In this document: positions 21,106-29,309 of the stretch, piece after piece
Numbering within the stretch: position 1 is the stretch's first letter
Layout: every line of letters starts with the position of its first letter
Origin: Marinomonas posidonica IVIA-Po-181
GTDB taxonomy: Bacteria > Pseudomonadota > Gammaproteobacteria > Pseudomonadales > Marinomonadaceae
Reading direction: 5' to 3'
DNA length: 64,000 nt
Assembly: GCF_000214215.1 (NCBI RefSeq)
Contig: NC_015559.1
Span: forward strand, 2,405,001-2,469,000
Notes under the pieces: model-generated
The model's database searches: none
The model's input: the letters and a program-made list of their open reading frames with translations, nothing else
Told to the model about the DNA's origin: nothing
Made by a program: the position numbers and the translations under genes

Positions 21106-21198
21106 GAGAGTTTAGCTCACGCCTTTCGGATCTTTCCTACCCCCATGCAGTCGAACGCTGCCATGCGAGTAACATTTAATTATATTGAGGATCAGACT

Positions 21199-21708
21199 AT
21201 GACATTCAGCAAAAAACTTATCATCGCTTCCCTTGTTTTACCCTTAACCCTAGGTGCAACAAGCAGCTTTGCTCATGGTGATAAAGACCGTAAAGGCCCA
21301 CGTGGACCACAACAAGAATGCCGTATGGGGGATTTTGACCGCGGTATGATGAAAGAATTGGCACTAACAGACAACCAAAAAGAACAACTAAAAGAGCTGC
21401 GCAAAGCCAACCACGATAGCATGAAAGCTGAGTTTAAAAAAGCACCTAAGCCTGATATGGACGCTCGCGAAGCACACATGAAAGCGCTAAAAGACTTGAT
21501 GATGGCAGACAATTTCAACTCTGCAAAAGCGACTGAGCTGGCACAAGAGATGAGCGAAAAACGCATTGAGCGTCAAGTAAACATGCTGAGCCAACAGCAC
21601 AAAATGCTCAGTGTATTAACGGCCGATCAAAAGGCAAAATTCTTTGAGCTGCAACAAGAGCGCGCGCAAGACTGCGCAGACAAGCCTCGCAAAGGCAAAC
21701 GTCATTAA
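21199..21708 (+). CDS. cpxP: CpxP/Spy-family periplasmic chaperone
   Basis: Periplasmic protein of 169 residues with a signal peptide ending at SSFAHG (about residue 24) and a highly charged helical mature part. Both LTxxQ signature motifs of the CpxP/Spy family are present: LTDNQKEQLKEL and LTADQKAKFFEL. In E. coli, Spy is a chaperone and CpxP an inhibitor of CpxA. The ATG at 21199, with TTGAGG upstream, is chosen over a longer in-frame start at 21079 because only this one gives a proper signal peptide. Divergence from cpxRA supports the name CpxP, though Spy is also possible. Confidence 0.88.
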   Translation: MTFSKKLIIASLVLPLTLGATSSFAHGDKDRKGPRGPQQECRMGDFDRGMMKELALTDNQKEQLKELRKANHDSMKAEFKKAPKPDMDAREAHMKALKDLMMADNFNSAKATELAQEMSEKRIERQVNMLSQQHKMLSVLTADQKAKFFELQQERAQDCADKPRKGKRH

Positions 21709-21725
21709 TCCCAACTTTTAAGCAT

Positions 21726-21753
21726 AAGAAAGGCAGCATCCGCTGCCTTTCTT
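21726..21753. terminator. Terminator between cpxP-like gene and the small membrane protein gene
   Basis: AAGAAAGGCAGC and GCTGCCTTTCTT form a perfect 12-base stem around ATCC. The T-rich and A-rich flanks allow it to act on both strands. Confidence 0.8.
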
Positions 21754-21782
21754 ATCTTCGAACATCAGGCCATGATGCTTAT

Positions 21783-22064
21783 TTAGTGACGCTTCCAAAT
21801 ACGCGCAACAGCACGATCACTGCCCAATAATCCGACCACTTCACACACCAAACCAGTACCACAGAACAATACAATTGGAATCATGCCAGCGAATTGTCCC
21901 GTTATAAAAGTAACATAAATCGAAATAGCACCAATCACCAGGCACAACGCCCCTAAAGTAATTAACACTTTACGGTGAGATGGTTTGTAATCATACGCCC
22001 CTTCACCAACCTCAAAGAGGTTTAAAATAGGTGAACACAACTTTTCCAATACCGCCTTCATCAC
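21783..22064 (-). CDS. Small two-helix membrane protein of unknown function
   Basis: Protein of 93 residues that I do not recognise. It has an amphipathic start (MMKAVLEKLCSPILNLFEVG), a basic stretch YKPSHRK, and then two hydrophobic segments at about 33-53 (VLITLGALCLVIGAISIYVTF) and 57-79 (GQFAGMIPIVLFCGTGLVCEVVG). It ends in a basic tail RIWKRH. It stands alone between a terminator and a divergent outer-membrane-type gene. The codon use looks like that of its neighbours, and the frame is free of stops over its length, so it is probably a real gene. Confidence 0.65.
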   Translation of the reverse strand: MMKAVLEKLCSPILNLFEVGEGAYDYKPSHRKVLITLGALCLVIGAISIYVTFITGQFAGMIPIVLFCGTGLVCEVVGLLGSDRAVARIWKRH

Positions 22065-22227
22065 AAAATCCCAATCTCTTAATCAATATTATGCACCTCG
22101 TATCATCAATGAAAAGAAACAAACTGTCATTAAAATAAAACCAAATTCTGATTAAACTTATGCGATGAATAGCCGATAAGTACTTTACATAAATTAACAA
22201 TTCTCATTTATTAGGATGGAGAAGATG

Positions 22228-22770
22228 ATGAAGAAAGTGTTACTAACAGGCCTGACAGCGACGGCGTGCTTTTTATCAACTAATGTTTTAGCTGAGTCTT
22301 TGTTTACTTTTATTGAGTACAGTAAAGGTACGGTAGATGTTGATTCTTCTGATGACGAATACACTTCCCTTTCTGGTGCATTTGAAACCTCTGGCGGCCC
22401 TTACGTGGCATTCGAATCAACTGAATATGGCAGTCTAGATGTGATGGCCGTTGGGGCGGGTGTGTATTCAAGTGTTGGCAGTCAATCCAACCTATTTGGT
22501 CAATTACAATATGTTGAAGTGGATCTTGGGAGCACTGAAGAAACAGGCTTCCGTTTAACGGCAGGTCTTCGCACCACCATCTCAGATCGCGTGGAATTAG
22601 AAGGCAAGGTCAAATACGATGATGTCTTCTCTGAGACCGATTCCAGTTTTGCGGTTGCAGCTCGCTACTATGTGACAAAAAACTTTTCCATTGCCGCCAA
22701 CTATGACACAGCTGAAATTGCTGATTATAACTTCGATGCCATGTTTGTATCACTGCGCTTAAGTTTCTAA
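22228..22770 (+). CDS. Small outer-membrane beta-barrel-like protein
   Basis: Protein of about 180 residues with a clear signal peptide (KKVLLTGLTATACFLSTNVLA), followed by alternating beta strands rich in Gly, Ser, Tyr and acidic residues. It ends in ...FVSLRLSF, the terminal phenylalanine typical of outer-membrane barrels. The ATG at 22228 fits the GGAG upstream best; in-frame ATGs at 22216 and 22225 are too close to it. It is probably an eight-stranded barrel of the OmpA-like/OmpW-like porin superfamily; ligand and role are unknown. A terminator follows. Confidence 0.78.
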   Translation: MKKVLLTGLTATACFLSTNVLAESLFTFIEYSKGTVDVDSSDDEYTSLSGAFETSGGPYVAFESTEYGSLDVMAVGAGVYSSVGSQSNLFGQLQYVEVDLGSTEETGFRLTAGLRTTISDRVELEGKVKYDDVFSETDSSFAVAARYYVTKNFSIAANYDTAEIADYNFDAMFVSLRLSF

Positions 22771-22810
22771 AAGTAAGGTTTCAAAGAAAAAGTATTTATA
22801 AGCTAAACGT

Positions 22811-22848
22811 AAAAACGCCCGATGGCATACACTCATCAGGCGTTTTTT
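22811..22848. terminator. Terminator between outer-membrane protein gene and ilvE
   Basis: AAAACGCC and GATG pair with CATC and GGCGTTTT around a nine-base loop, with T and A runs at the ends. It serves the plus-strand gene and probably the converging minus-strand gene too. Confidence 0.8.
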
Positions 22849-22866
22849 GTATCACAGCTAACTGGC

Positions 22867-23865
22867 TTAAACGACTTTTGTTAACCAGTTATTCTTGTCT
22901 TCCGCTTTCCCCCATTGAATATCATTCAATGCCTGACGCAGTTTTTGAGCAATCGGACCCGGTTCACCATTTCCGACAGTGTAATCTTTGCCATTATGAA
23001 TGAATGTCCCAACAGACGTTAATACTGCTGCAGTACCAGATAGCACGGCTTCGACTTCTGGCTTAGCGGCACGTTCCAATAGCTCATCAACCGTAATATC
23101 ACGCTCAGATATTGTCATACCCAAGTCTTTCGCTAGCGTCAAAATAGAAGAACGTGTCACACCATGTAAGAAGCACGTGTCCAAACCTTTGGTGATGATT
23201 TCATTACCGTCAATCAACAAAAAGTTAGCGGCTCCCGTTTCCTGAACATCCCCATTTGGACAAAACAAGATTTGATCCGCTTGTACCGATTCTTGTGCTT
23301 GGAAAATCGGCCCGAGTGCACTGGCATAGTTAGCACCGCTTTTTACCATCCCCATGTGGGGTGCACAACGCATACCCGTTTCTTCAAGCAGCAAGCGTAG
23401 CGCTTTTGCGCCACCGGTAAAATAGTCGCCAACAGGCGATAACAAAACATACAACATAGAGGTCGCCGTTGGTGCAGCCGCTTTACCAATGGCCGCTTCC
23501 GTACCAATATGAGTTGGACGAATGTACATAGAACCAGGAGGTGTTGGCACATCCTCAGCGTATTCTGCTACCACATCCAAAATCATTTTCGACACCGCCG
23601 CCTCATCCAATTCCGGCAAAGATAACAAACGGCTACTTTGCGCCAAACGTTTGACGTTTTGGTCCATTCGAAATACATGCACACTGCCGTCTTCATGGCG
23701 AAATGCCTTCAAACCTTCAAAGCAGGTACTAGAGTAATGTAAGACGTGCGCACCTGGATGCAATTGAATGCTGTCCGCCGCTACTATGCTTGCTTCACTC
23801 CACTGATTATTTTCGAATGTCGCTAATGCCATCTTAGGCATAAAAACGCTACCAAAAGCCGCCAT
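22867..23865 (-). CDS. ilvE: Branched-chain amino-acid aminotransferase
   Basis: PLP-dependent fold-type IV transaminase of 332 residues that interconverts Leu, Ile and Val with their 2-oxo acids. Visible signatures are HPGAHVLHYSSTCFEGLKAFR near residues 37-57, the PLP-lysine region MGMVKSGANYASALGP, and the class IV stretch ending in FLHGVTRSSILTLAKDLG. The length and the GSVFMPKMALATF N-terminus fit the longer, group II type of IlvE. AGGAAAC precedes the start. It is a single gene, with 182 bases of unremarkable sequence upstream. Confidence 0.93.
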   Translation of the reverse strand: MAAFGSVFMPKMALATFENNQWSEASIVAADSIQLHPGAHVLHYSSTCFEGLKAFRHEDGSVHVFRMDQNVKRLAQSSRLLSLPELDEAAVSKMILDVVAEYAEDVPTPPGSMYIRPTHIGTEAAIGKAAAPTATSMLYVLLSPVGDYFTGGAKALRLLLEETGMRCAPHMGMVKSGANYASALGPIFQAQESVQADQILFCPNGDVQETGAANFLLIDGNEIITKGLDTCFLHGVTRSSILTLAKDLGMTISERDITVDELLERAAKPEVEAVLSGTAAVLTSVGTFIHNGKDYTVGNGEPGPIAQKLRQALNDIQWGKAEDKNNWLTKVV

Positions 23866-24047
23866 TACTGTTTCCTAATTTAGTTGAAAAAAGATGAATT
23901 ACTTGAGCTAAACAAGCCACAGAACGAGCCTTTTTTAGCATGACTGATTCCGTCCACAAATATTAAAACGGAACACAGTTTGAAGAAAGCAAATCTGAGG
24001 TCAGGAAGGAAATAAAATGAAATTCTCAATATTTTTTGCCATATTGG

Positions 24048-24329
24048 TTACAGAAAAGCCAACCACTGACTTAATACCAAGACCAATCCTAATAAATTGA
24101 CAAACACACTGCCCCAAAATACCAGCATAAACCGTTTCTTACTCAGCTTGTGGCGAAATACCCCTTGCGCCATTAACGCCCCTATCCAGCCGCCCAACAC
24201 AGACAGTAAATGCAAAGTAGACTCTTGCACTCGCCAGTGACCTCGTATTGCGGCGTATTTATCAAAACCGTAAGCTAAAATAGCCAGAAGGCTGAAAAAA
24301 CCATACCAAGCCACAACCAAGCTAAACAT
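24048..24329 (-). CDS. DUF1294 family membrane protein
   Basis: Small membrane protein of 93 residues with three hydrophobic segments. The DUF1294 signature is visible in the middle: FDKYAAIRGHWRVQESTLH, then GGWIGALMAQGVFRHKLSKK, with the conserved GGxxGA and RHK residues. Function is unknown. Its ATG shares one base with the stop of the DUF1499 gene upstream (TAATG), so the pair is translationally coupled. Confidence 0.82.
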   Translation of the reverse strand: MFSLVVAWYGFFSLLAILAYGFDKYAAIRGHWRVQESTLHLLSVLGGWIGALMAQGVFRHKLSKKRFMLVFWGSVFVNLLGLVLVLSQWLAFL

Positions 24330-24703
24330 TATAATTGTGCTCGAATGGCTTCCATTCGTTTGCGATTCACCCCCATGTCCGAATAACCGACTCTGGAAGC
24401 AGAACGAATATGAATGCTCGTTAAGTTGGGGGAATCCTCTAAAAAATAGAACTCGACATCATCAACAAAGCGAAACACGGCCGACGTAAATTCAGCGTGT
24501 AGATAATTTTTTTCATCAGTAACCAAGTTGACGCGTTTGGTTTTCTCTAGGATGGCCAGAACAGCCTCCCGCGCGTTAACCAAATCACCAGTAAACAACA
24601 AGGGATCAATGTAATGTTGCCTGTCTTCTGCTTGACTACTGACACAATTTGGCTTGTTTGAACACACTGCAAGTTGGCCATTATTAACCCCTAACTTCGT
24701 CAT
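24329..24703 (-). CDS. DUF1499 family protein
   Basis: Protein of 124 residues with the DUF1499 opening LAVCSNKPNCVSSQA (conserved NCVSS), a middle LVTDEKNYLHAEFTSAVFRF and the conserved end IHIRSASRVGYSDMGVNRKRMEAIRAQL. Function is unknown. No signal peptide or membrane segment is seen. It overlaps the DUF1294 gene by one base, so the two hypothetical proteins are made together. Confidence 0.85.
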   Translation of the reverse strand: MTKLGVNNGQLAVCSNKPNCVSSQAEDRQHYIDPLLFTGDLVNAREAVLAILEKTKRVNLVTDEKNYLHAEFTSAVFRFVDDVEFYFLEDSPNLTSIHIRSASRVGYSDMGVNRKRMEAIRAQL

Positions 24704-24777
24704 GATAACGCCCCTCTTTTGTGGTCATGAAATCGCCTTCTAACCACCATAATTTTCAGTAAAAGACAGCAAACTAA

Positions 24778-25188
24778 TCAAGCGGATGACACCAACTCAG
24801 TTAGCAGCAACGTCCAGATCAACAAAACATCTATCATGCCTGCCCAGAACAACAGCATACGATGAAACACATTGTTATAGGTTAAATGCACCAAGGCTTG
24901 TAGGGCGCGTAATAGAACAAACAACCAGGCCAATAGCAGCGCAATTGCACTGTTCAGTTGAAGGCTCACAAAAAGCACGCCTACCACGTAAAAAAGTACC
25001 GGCACTTCAAACAGATTGTTAAAACAGCGAGTAGTATTCATCACATAATCAGGCGCGGTCTGACCAGACATGGCGCGGTAATACTTGATCTTCACCTGCC
25101 CTGTTAACACACTCCTAACCCGTGCCGTGACAGCAACAATACCAACCAAAAATGTCAATAACACCAAAGCAAACATGACATAGATCAT
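24778..25188 (-). CDS. MAPEG family membrane protein
   Basis: Four-helix inner-membrane protein of 136 residues from the MAPEG superfamily (membrane-associated proteins in eicosanoid and glutathione metabolism). The family pattern is visible as TTRCFNNLFEVPVLFYVVGV near residues 51-70, then LFVLLRALQALVHLTYNNVFHR, with arginine and asparagine contacts typical of the family. Bacterial members are mostly uncharacterised. It stands in a run of small minus-strand genes with separate spacing. Confidence 0.82.
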   Translation of the reverse strand: MIYVMFALVLLTFLVGIVAVTARVRSVLTGQVKIKYYRAMSGQTAPDYVMNTTRCFNNLFEVPVLFYVVGVLFVSLQLNSAIALLLAWLFVLLRALQALVHLTYNNVFHRMLLFWAGMIDVLLIWTLLLTELVSSA

Positions 25189-25246
25189 TTAGGACAGCCT
25201 CTTATAAATGAAATGCTGGACGTCAACTCAGCCCAATCAATTCAGC

Positions 25247-25696
25247 TTACTCAATAGCGATATAGATCTCGATTTCGCGGTCACTTTTATAACATTCAAA
25301 ATCCGTTGTAAAAGCACGTTTATAAGCACAGTGATCGGAACTAAAATAGCGCCAAACCTCGCCCCATAAATCAATCACCGCTTTTGGCATTTCACCTGAG
25401 CCACGAAAGACCAGATAAGATCCTGCGACAATCGAATAATCCTTCACTTCTGCCACATCACCTTGAGCCAAACTATCCGTACAGGCCACCACATCAAACC
25501 AACCATTATGATCAGACTCATAATGAGTATACAAACCAAATACCTGAGCATTGGACGATAACTTGGGCATTAACTGACTGTAAAAGCGCCCCCACAAATC
25601 ACCAATTTTGGCGGTTTCAGGCTGCATTTCATCCACATTTCGGGTACGCACCCCAATGCCGCGAACGGCCATTTCTTCAATTACGCTAACGTCCAT
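25247..25696 (-). CDS. GyrI-like/AraC effector-binding domain protein
   Basis: Single-domain protein of 149 residues with the GyrI-like small-molecule-binding (SOUL-like) fold. Features are an N-terminal EEMAVRGIGVRT strand, the middle QVFGLYTHYESDHNGWFDVVAC, the typical AGSYLVFRGSG strand and turn, VIDLWGEVWRYF, and the acidic tail YKSDREIEIYIAIE. There is no DNA-binding domain, so it is a stand-alone effector-binding protein. The bound compound is unknown. Confidence 0.8.
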   Translation of the reverse strand: MDVSVIEEMAVRGIGVRTRNVDEMQPETAKIGDLWGRFYSQLMPKLSSNAQVFGLYTHYESDHNGWFDVVACTDSLAQGDVAEVKDYSIVAGSYLVFRGSGEMPKAVIDLWGEVWRYFSSDHCAYKRAFTTDFECYKSDREIEIYIAIE

Positions 25697-25791
25697 TTGT
25701 CTGTCCTCAGTCCTTAACCTTTACTAAATAAAATTAAAAAAATCATACCCGTTAAACCGATGTGATACTAAAGCATTTACTGTTTATAGCG

Positions 25792-26289
25792 TTATTCGAC
25801 TATCAAAAACGGGATATCTGTCACACCATAATCTATGTCGTATTGACTTAAGATTGTCGTAAGCTGACCTCTATGATGGGTTCCATGATTGAATAAATGA
25901 GAAACCAATAACCATGCAGGGCGAGTTCTTGTTGACTGATCCACTTTACTGGTAAACGTAAAATCGCTGGCTAACCATTCATGCTCAACCGTAGCAGACC
26001 AGTCCAAGAGTTTTTGATCCCACTCCTTTCGAGCTTGCCAAAGGTCATAATAATCTGAATAGAGTTCTTGACCAATGTCTGGTATTTCATTTTCCTTCTG
26101 AAGGAAACGTGAAAGCCACGCTATGTCCCCAAATAAAAGATGGTTCAAGGTTCCGTGAATCGATTTAAAAAAGAGCTTATTGTCTTCTTTTCTTTCGTTA
26201 TCCGATAATTTTTCACAAGCGGAATACAATTGCTGATTCATTAAGGAATGATAGACGGCTAACTTTTGACAATATTCTTGAGAAATCAT
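25792..26289 (-). CDS. DinB-family protein
   Basis: Four-helix-bundle protein of 165 residues with the three metal-binding histidines of the DinB/YfiT superfamily: the first in SIHGTLNHLLFGDIAW near residues 45-60, and two in HLFNHGTHHRGQLTTIL near the C-terminus. Members are probable thiol-dependent transferases. The ATG at 26289 with AAGG upstream is preferred over a longer start at 26349 that adds a poorly conserved N-terminus. A repeat-rich gap follows upstream. Confidence 0.85.
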   Translation of the reverse strand: MISQEYCQKLAVYHSLMNQQLYSACEKLSDNERKEDNKLFFKSIHGTLNHLLFGDIAWLSRFLQKENEIPDIGQELYSDYYDLWQARKEWDQKLLDWSATVEHEWLASDFTFTSKVDQSTRTRPAWLLVSHLFNHGTHHRGQLTTILSQYDIDYGVTDIPFLIVE

Positions 26290-26400
26290 AATGCGCCTTA
26301 CTAAAACATAACAGTTAGTGAGAACAAGCGTATTTGACCAAGCTGACAATTAAAAAATGATCATTCGCCCTACTTCTTTAAGAATAACAAGATCATCACT

Positions 26401-26530
26401 CTTTATACTAGAGAAGGTTAAGATGCGAATGCCTTATCAGAAAAACGGCCTATCAAGCTATCAAGGCAAGAGAAGCAGGAATGTTAATACCGCATCTTGA
26501 AAGAAGAGAAGAGAAAGCAAAATCACGGCT
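26401..26530. repeat. Partial repeat related to copy A
   Basis: Contains CTTATCAG, CTATCAAGGCAAGAG and AGCAGGAA in the same order as the interior of the element at 14503. Clear ends of its own are not visible. It directly precedes the larger inverted-repeat element, so this 26.4-26.9 kb gap is a composite of two related elements with no gene. Confidence 0.5.
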
Positions 26531-26535
26531 CTGTT

Positions 26536-26886
26536 TTAAGGAAGGTGCGAACAAGTCCTCTAGCCTCGGCAACCGCTCCTGCGTTGCCCTACTGCACCAC
26601 ATCCCTGTGGTTATGCATTGCCCCAATAACCTACCTCCATATAGGTATCAGCATGTGGATAAAAGCCTGTTTTTCGAGGCGAGTGCCGAATGTGAATAGC
26701 TGGCCTATTGTCGAGGTGCTCAACAAAGAAGACAGGCTTTTAGAGCTTGCCCTATGGGTCTTCCAGAGAAAACGTCTACTGCGTTGCGACTCTTTGAAAG
26801 GTACCTACATTCCTTCAGGGTCGCGCCTTATTTGACGATTTCTCTGAAAGACTGAGGCTTAGTAGACTTATTCGTACCTTCCTTAA
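26536..26886. mobile_element. MITE-like element with 23-bp terminal inverted repeats (copy C)
   Basis: The left end begins TTAAGGAAGGTGCGAACAAG. The right end, read on the minus strand, begins TTAAGGAAGGTACGAATAAG; the 23-base ends agree at 20 positions. The element is 351 bases long and contains no intact gene. Its left half matches the copy at 20892. No target-site duplication is obvious. It has the form of a non-autonomous element, but no complete transposase of a matching type is in the window. Confidence 0.65.
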
Positions 26887-27027
26887 CCACTTCGAATAAT
26901 ACATCACTCTTAACGAAGAGAAGACGTTTCGTTGGAAGAAACGAAAAAGACCTACACGAAGGTAGGTCATGAGGGCAACACTGATCCAATATGCCTAGTC
27001 TTTAATAGACTATAAGCAAATTGCTTT

Positions 27028-27387
27028 CTACGCTGCGCGGGTTTTAATACGATTAACCAGTATATGAACCAACAAAAGCAATAAAATGATTGCAGGAATG
27101 CCATTCGCGATGGTTTCGTAGACAGTATGAAAATACAATGCCCCAAGCATGATGATTGCTAAACCACTCGCCGCATAAAGACGTAGTTTTTTGAACCAAA
27201 TGCCAATCGCACCCGCTAGCTCACACGCTCCAATAAAATAACCAAACCAAGCTGGTAAGCCCATTAATGCAAAGGACAAATGCATTTGCTCAACACCTGC
27301 AAGCTTTGCCGCACCTGCCGCGCCAAATGCAAACGTACACAAAGCCAACGATACATAGACTAAATAATTCATTACTTTTTTGTTCAT
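27028..27387 (-). CDS. DoxX-like family membrane protein
   Basis: Inner-membrane protein of 119 residues with four hydrophobic helices (about 7-27, 46-66, 70-88, 93-112). The DoxX/DUF4870-like opening FGAAGAAKLAGVEQMHLSFALMGLP is followed by GYFIGACELAGAIGIWF. Bacterial members are often quinone- or redox-related, or of unknown role. The gene is divergent from a LysR regulator that probably controls it. CGGAGACG precedes the ATG. Confidence 0.83.
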   Translation of the reverse strand: MNKKVMNYLVYVSLALCTFAFGAAGAAKLAGVEQMHLSFALMGLPAWFGYFIGACELAGAIGIWFKKLRLYAASGLAIIMLGALYFHTVYETIANGIPAIILLLLLVHILVNRIKTRAA

Positions 27388-27523
27388 AACGTCTCCGATT
27401 CACCTAAACCAAAACTAAGCCATTGCTTAACGATAAGCGGTAGATTAAAGTAGTCAAATCCAAAAAAATATTGAATAAATTCTATATAGACATAAATTTT
27501 TAGTTTACCAGTTAGAGTAAAGT

Positions 27524-28414
27524 ATGAAGCTTGATCAGCTCAAAATGTTTGTCACCGTGGCTAAACTAGGCTCTTTGAGCCAAGCAAGCGCGCGCCTACA
27601 CAAGACTCAGCCAGCCATTAGTCAAAGCATTCGCCAGTTAGAAAAAGGCTTTAATTTACCTTTATTTAATCGCTCAGGTTATCGTTTAGAATTAACGGAA
27701 GCGGGAAAGACTCTGTATCAGAAAGCGTCCAACCTATTAGACGAGGCGTCGAATTTACAACAAGCCGCTGACCACATCGCCCTCGGAAATGAATTAAGCA
27801 TTACCATTGCCATTGAAGCCTCTTTTGATTTAAAAGGCATTTTACCCCTGCTAGAAAACTTACAAAGGCAATTCCCAAACACTCAAATCATCATAGAACA
27901 GGAATATCTAAGCGGAGCCTTAGAGGCCCTTCAAAATGAAACGGCTACTCTCTGTATCACACCATCAATCGACCTCTTAGAAACGGAATTAAAAACAGAA
28001 AAACATCGATTAACAGGCGGCTTCTTAGTCAATGTGGCTTCGCCTAAACTGATCAACCGAAATGACACACTTAAAAACCGCCAAGACCTTTTAAAAGAAT
28101 GCCAAATTATCGTAAAAGACTCTGGAAGTGCCTCTAAAAACCTAGAATGGGGAGTCATAGAAGGGCAAAATAGATGGTATGTGAACGATTACCACACTAA
28201 AAAGATGTTAATCGAAAATGGCATGGGCTGGGGGAAACTCCCGAGCTACTTAGTTGAAGATAGTCTAAGAAATGGCACTTTAATTATGCTTTCCCTGAAT
28301 GACATCCAAAACAAAACCCCCATGGACTATTTCATTATGAAAGATAAATCAAAACCCTTAGGACCCGTTGCGCAAGCCACTTGGGAACAGTTCGAACGCT
28401 ATTCGTTTGATTGA
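27524..28414 (+). CDS. LysR-family transcriptional regulator
   Basis: Regulator of 296 residues. The N-terminal helix-turn-helix is typical: MKLDQLKMFVTVAKLGSLSQ, then LHKTQPAISQSIRQLEKGFN and LPLFNRSGYRLELTEAGKTL. The remainder is a substrate-binding effector domain. It is divergently transcribed from the DoxX-like gene with 136 bases between them, the classic LysR arrangement. The effector is unknown. The intergenic TATA-rich tract ATTGAATAAATTCTATATAG may hold the promoters. Confidence 0.92.
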   Translation: MKLDQLKMFVTVAKLGSLSQASARLHKTQPAISQSIRQLEKGFNLPLFNRSGYRLELTEAGKTLYQKASNLLDEASNLQQAADHIALGNELSITIAIEASFDLKGILPLLENLQRQFPNTQIIIEQEYLSGALEALQNETATLCITPSIDLLETELKTEKHRLTGGFLVNVASPKLINRNDTLKNRQDLLKECQIIVKDSGSASKNLEWGVIEGQNRWYVNDYHTKKMLIENGMGWGKLPSYLVEDSLRNGTLIMLSLNDIQNKTPMDYFIMKDKSKPLGPVAQATWEQFERYSFD

Positions 28415-28453
28415 TGCCGTCCTGATGAGCACAGCCATTCCTTAGACAAATTT

Positions 28454-28645
28454 CTAGCTATCTCGCCTGTCAGCAATGTAATTATTTGCTTCCTTAGCCG
28501 CTTTCAAAAATGATTTAATGATTGGCTGCGGCTTTCCTAAAAAAGCCGATCGCTCAGGCTGAAATGCTGTCCCAATAAAAAAATGATTACACCTCAGCTC
28601 CAAAGAACGTGGATCACCATTATCATCAAAACCGGTAAACTGCAT
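28454..28645 (-). pseudogene. C-terminal remnant of a CTP-synthase-like glutamine amidotransferase
   Basis: The frame encodes 63 residues whose core CNHFFIGTAFQPERSAFLGK and following PIIKSFLKAAKEA resemble the C-terminal end of class I glutamine amidotransferases of the CTP-synthase-C-terminal-related group. The nucleophile and the rest of the domain are missing upstream, where a repeat end and a transposase remnant lie. It is therefore read as a gene remnant left after a deletion or insertion. The assignment is by eye and only moderately sure. Confidence 0.5.
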
Positions 28646-28665
28646 ACCACCTCCAGCAAAAATAT

Positions 28666-28686
28666 CTAGGGAAGGTGCGAATAAGC
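28666..28686. repeat. Solitary end of the interspersed repeat family
   Basis: CTAGGGAAGGTGCGAATAAG matches the left end of the other copies almost base for base. It then runs straight into sequence homologous to the 3' side of the RAYT remnants (compare CAGTTAAACGAA here and at 33813). It marks a junction between the two repeat types. Confidence 0.6.
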
Positions 28687-28695
28687 TTTTCTTAG

Positions 28696-28914
28696 CAGTT
28701 AAACGAATCTCTTCTAAAATTTACCATCTACCTGATACTGACACATATCTCGATACGCATTACATTGGTAACTCGACAAAGAATAATCAGCAGGATCTTT
28801 CACCATATTTTTTATATCATGCTTCAACCAACCCTCTGATAAATCGAGGGATATTTCTCCCCAAGTTGGTCGCATTTTATTAAGAATAAAGTTTATTGGT
28901 ATGTTTCTTAGCAT
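28696..28914 (-). pseudogene. Internally deleted RAYT transposase remnant
   Basis: The end of the frame, MVKDPADYSLSSYQCNAYRD and MCQYQVDGKF, is nearly identical to two separate parts of the remnant at 33791, with the intervening residues missing. The N-terminal part does not look like a transposase. The HUH catalytic part is absent. It is a decayed copy of an IS200-like REP-associated tyrosine transposase. Confidence 0.7.
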
Positions 28915-29309
28915 GACTTCTATTTCACCGCTTATTATCTGAATATGCGAATTATTTCTATCCTGTTATATTCTTTTAGTTCTAAATTACCTCACATTAG
29001 ACCTTTATCAATAAATAACTTACCTGCACTTTTTCTGGCATAAGTACTTTCGTACTAAAAGGATAGAACAAACTCATTGAATGACAGTCAATGAAAATAA
29101 TATTTTCTATATCTATAGATATTATTTCCTTATTCATAACAATCTGTTCATTTATAGTGCACACCTTAATATATTAAGATCATCAAAACTCACAAATTAA
29201 AACCTTCTATTATCTCGATAGTTTCTTTCTTCTGTTCTTTATCACGCCCAACCGTAAGATGAAATGATGTTCGCTTTGAAAACTCATTTAATCTTATAGG
29301 AGGTGAATA
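28915..29309. other. AT-rich intergenic region upstream of cfa
   Basis: I see no gene or repeat here. It contains AT-rich tracts suitable for a promoter of cfa and ends in a strong ribosome site TAGGAGGTG before the cfa ATG. Confidence 0.6.

Noticed and set aside
21079..21198. Longer N-terminus for the CpxP-like protein
   Set aside because: It would place about 40 residues before the signal peptide and run into the repeat element.
26481..26835. Open frames inside the repeat elements at 26.4-26.9 kb
   Set aside because: They have no recognisable protein sequence, overlap one another in different frames and lie within repeat sequence shared with other copies.
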